Shown piece after piece: positions 5,539-5,887 of a stretch of 5,887 nt of DNA. The number at the start of each line of letters is the position of its first letter. Position 1 is the first letter of the stretch. The stretch lies in NCBI GenBank assembly GCA_039920165.1, contig JBDSEG010000330.1:1-5887 (forward strand), read 5' to 3'. Under the pieces are notes generated by a model. It did no database searches. It saw only the letters and a list, made by a program, of their open reading frames with translations, and was not told where the DNA came from. The translations under genes were made by a program, and so were the position numbers. The DNA comes from JBDSEG01 sp039920165. Its GTDB lineage: Bacteria > Pseudomonadota > Gammaproteobacteria > Burkholderiales > Burkholderiaceae_C.

Positions 5539-5848
5539 GGGGTCAGAAGCGTTTGCCCGTTCGGGACGACGCGCCCACCATGCCAGGGCTGCATTGCGGG
5601 GATGTGTCCGGAAGCTACGTTTCGGACCCCCGTTGACGATGGGGGTGGGCGCCGCGAGCGTCGCATATCAATCGATTCGATGACTTCCTGCCGCCTCGCC
5701 CTACCCGCGATTCGGGGGAATGCTGCCGGCGCCCGGGGCGTTCGCCGATACGATCGGCGCGCCACGACGGCATCGAAGACCTGGGGCTTTCCCGAGGCCA
5801 TCAGTCACCAACAAGATCGAACGCTTCTTACCGGTTACCGACGTCGAT
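5539..5848. other. Intergenic stretch without a supported gene
   Basis: About 310 bases upstream of the minus-strand gene. Open frames here (for example 5523-5801 on minus) are Arg/Pro-rich with no recognisable pattern. Composition is more mixed than in the genes, with AT-richer patches near 5664-5695 and 5808-5850. It must contain the promoter of the 163-residue gene, but I could not find convincing -35/-10 pairs. Two adjacent stem-loops (5606-5645) are the only structure seen. Confidence 0.5.
5606..5645. other. Two adjacent stem-loops
   Basis: GTCCGGAA (5606-5613) pairs with TTTCGGAC (5620-5627) around the loop GCTACG, with one G-U pair if read as RNA. Immediately afterwards CCCCC (5627-5631) can pair with GGGGG (5641-5645) around a 9-base loop. 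They might form part of a leader RNA or terminator of a gene outside the window. No T-tract follows on either side, and chance is a real possibility. Confidence 0.25.
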
Positions 5849-5887
5849 ATGACCGCCCCCCCTCGCACCGAGCCTGCGCTAACGCTT
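5849..5887 (+). CDS. Possible start of a rightward gene, cut off by window end
   Basis: ATG 5849 opens a frame of 13 codons (MTAPPRTEPALTL) to the window edge. The Pro/Thr/Ala-rich start could be the N-terminus of a protein divergent from the 163-residue gene. There is no clear Shine-Dalgarno and no family signal, so this is weak. Confidence 0.22.
   Translation, partial: MTAPPRTEPALTL

Noticed and set aside
5633..5669. TTGACG with downstream TATC-like sequence as a promoter
   Set aside because: The nearest -10-like hexamer is about 25 bases away, far from the 16-18 base spacing.
5523..5801. Minus-strand 92-codon frame upstream of the 163-residue gene
   Set aside because: Arg/Pro-rich, no Shine-Dalgarno or domain seen, overlaps the start of the better-supported gene.
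1..5887. Mobile elements, CRISPR arrays, tRNA or rRNA genes, riboswitches
   Set aside because: I saw no transposase, repeat-spacer pattern, tRNA-like fold, rRNA sequence or known riboswitch core in any part of the window.

Overview
The window is a chromosomal core locus from a GC-rich proteobacterium, most likely a betaproteobacterium. It carries the conserved replication-origin neighbourhood: dnaA reads leftward out of the window, and the divergent cluster rpmH-rnpA-yidD-yidC-mnmE reads rightward. The betaproteobacterial guess rests on three things: a long RnpA with an insert carrying DnaA-box-like sequences, the form of the RnpA basic motif (KRHARRAVTR...LLKRQIR), and a lysine at the YidC groove position. 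I cannot name a genus.

Layout. Positions 1-439 (minus) encode the first 146 residues of DnaA. Positions 440-627 are the divergent regulatory region. It holds one perfect DnaA box, one near-consensus box, a good sigma70-type promoter for rpmH and a weaker -10 candidate for dnaA, and it may be part of oriC. Positions 628-4772 are a compact gene cluster: L34 (rpmH), the RNase P protein (rnpA), the YidD membrane-insertion factor, the YidC insertase (its ATG overlaps the yidD stop by 4 bases) and the tRNA-modifying GTPase MnmE. The theme is ribosome protein, tRNA maturation and modification, and membrane protein insertion.

Right of mnmE the content becomes accessory. A 50-residue Lys/Pro/Ala-rich small ORF with a good Shine-Dalgarno (4868-5020, plus) converges on an unnamed 163-residue protein (5047-5538, minus). 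A perfect 8-bp hairpin between the two stops probably terminates both. The last 349 bases (5539-5887) hold no gene I can support, apart from a possible 13-codon gene start cut off by the window edge.

I see no mobile element, CRISPR array, tRNA, rRNA or phage gene. The most unusual signals are the DnaA-box-like sites inside rnpA coding sequence, the orphan small ORF, and the uncharacterised convergent protein. I find no convincing new multi-gene system.
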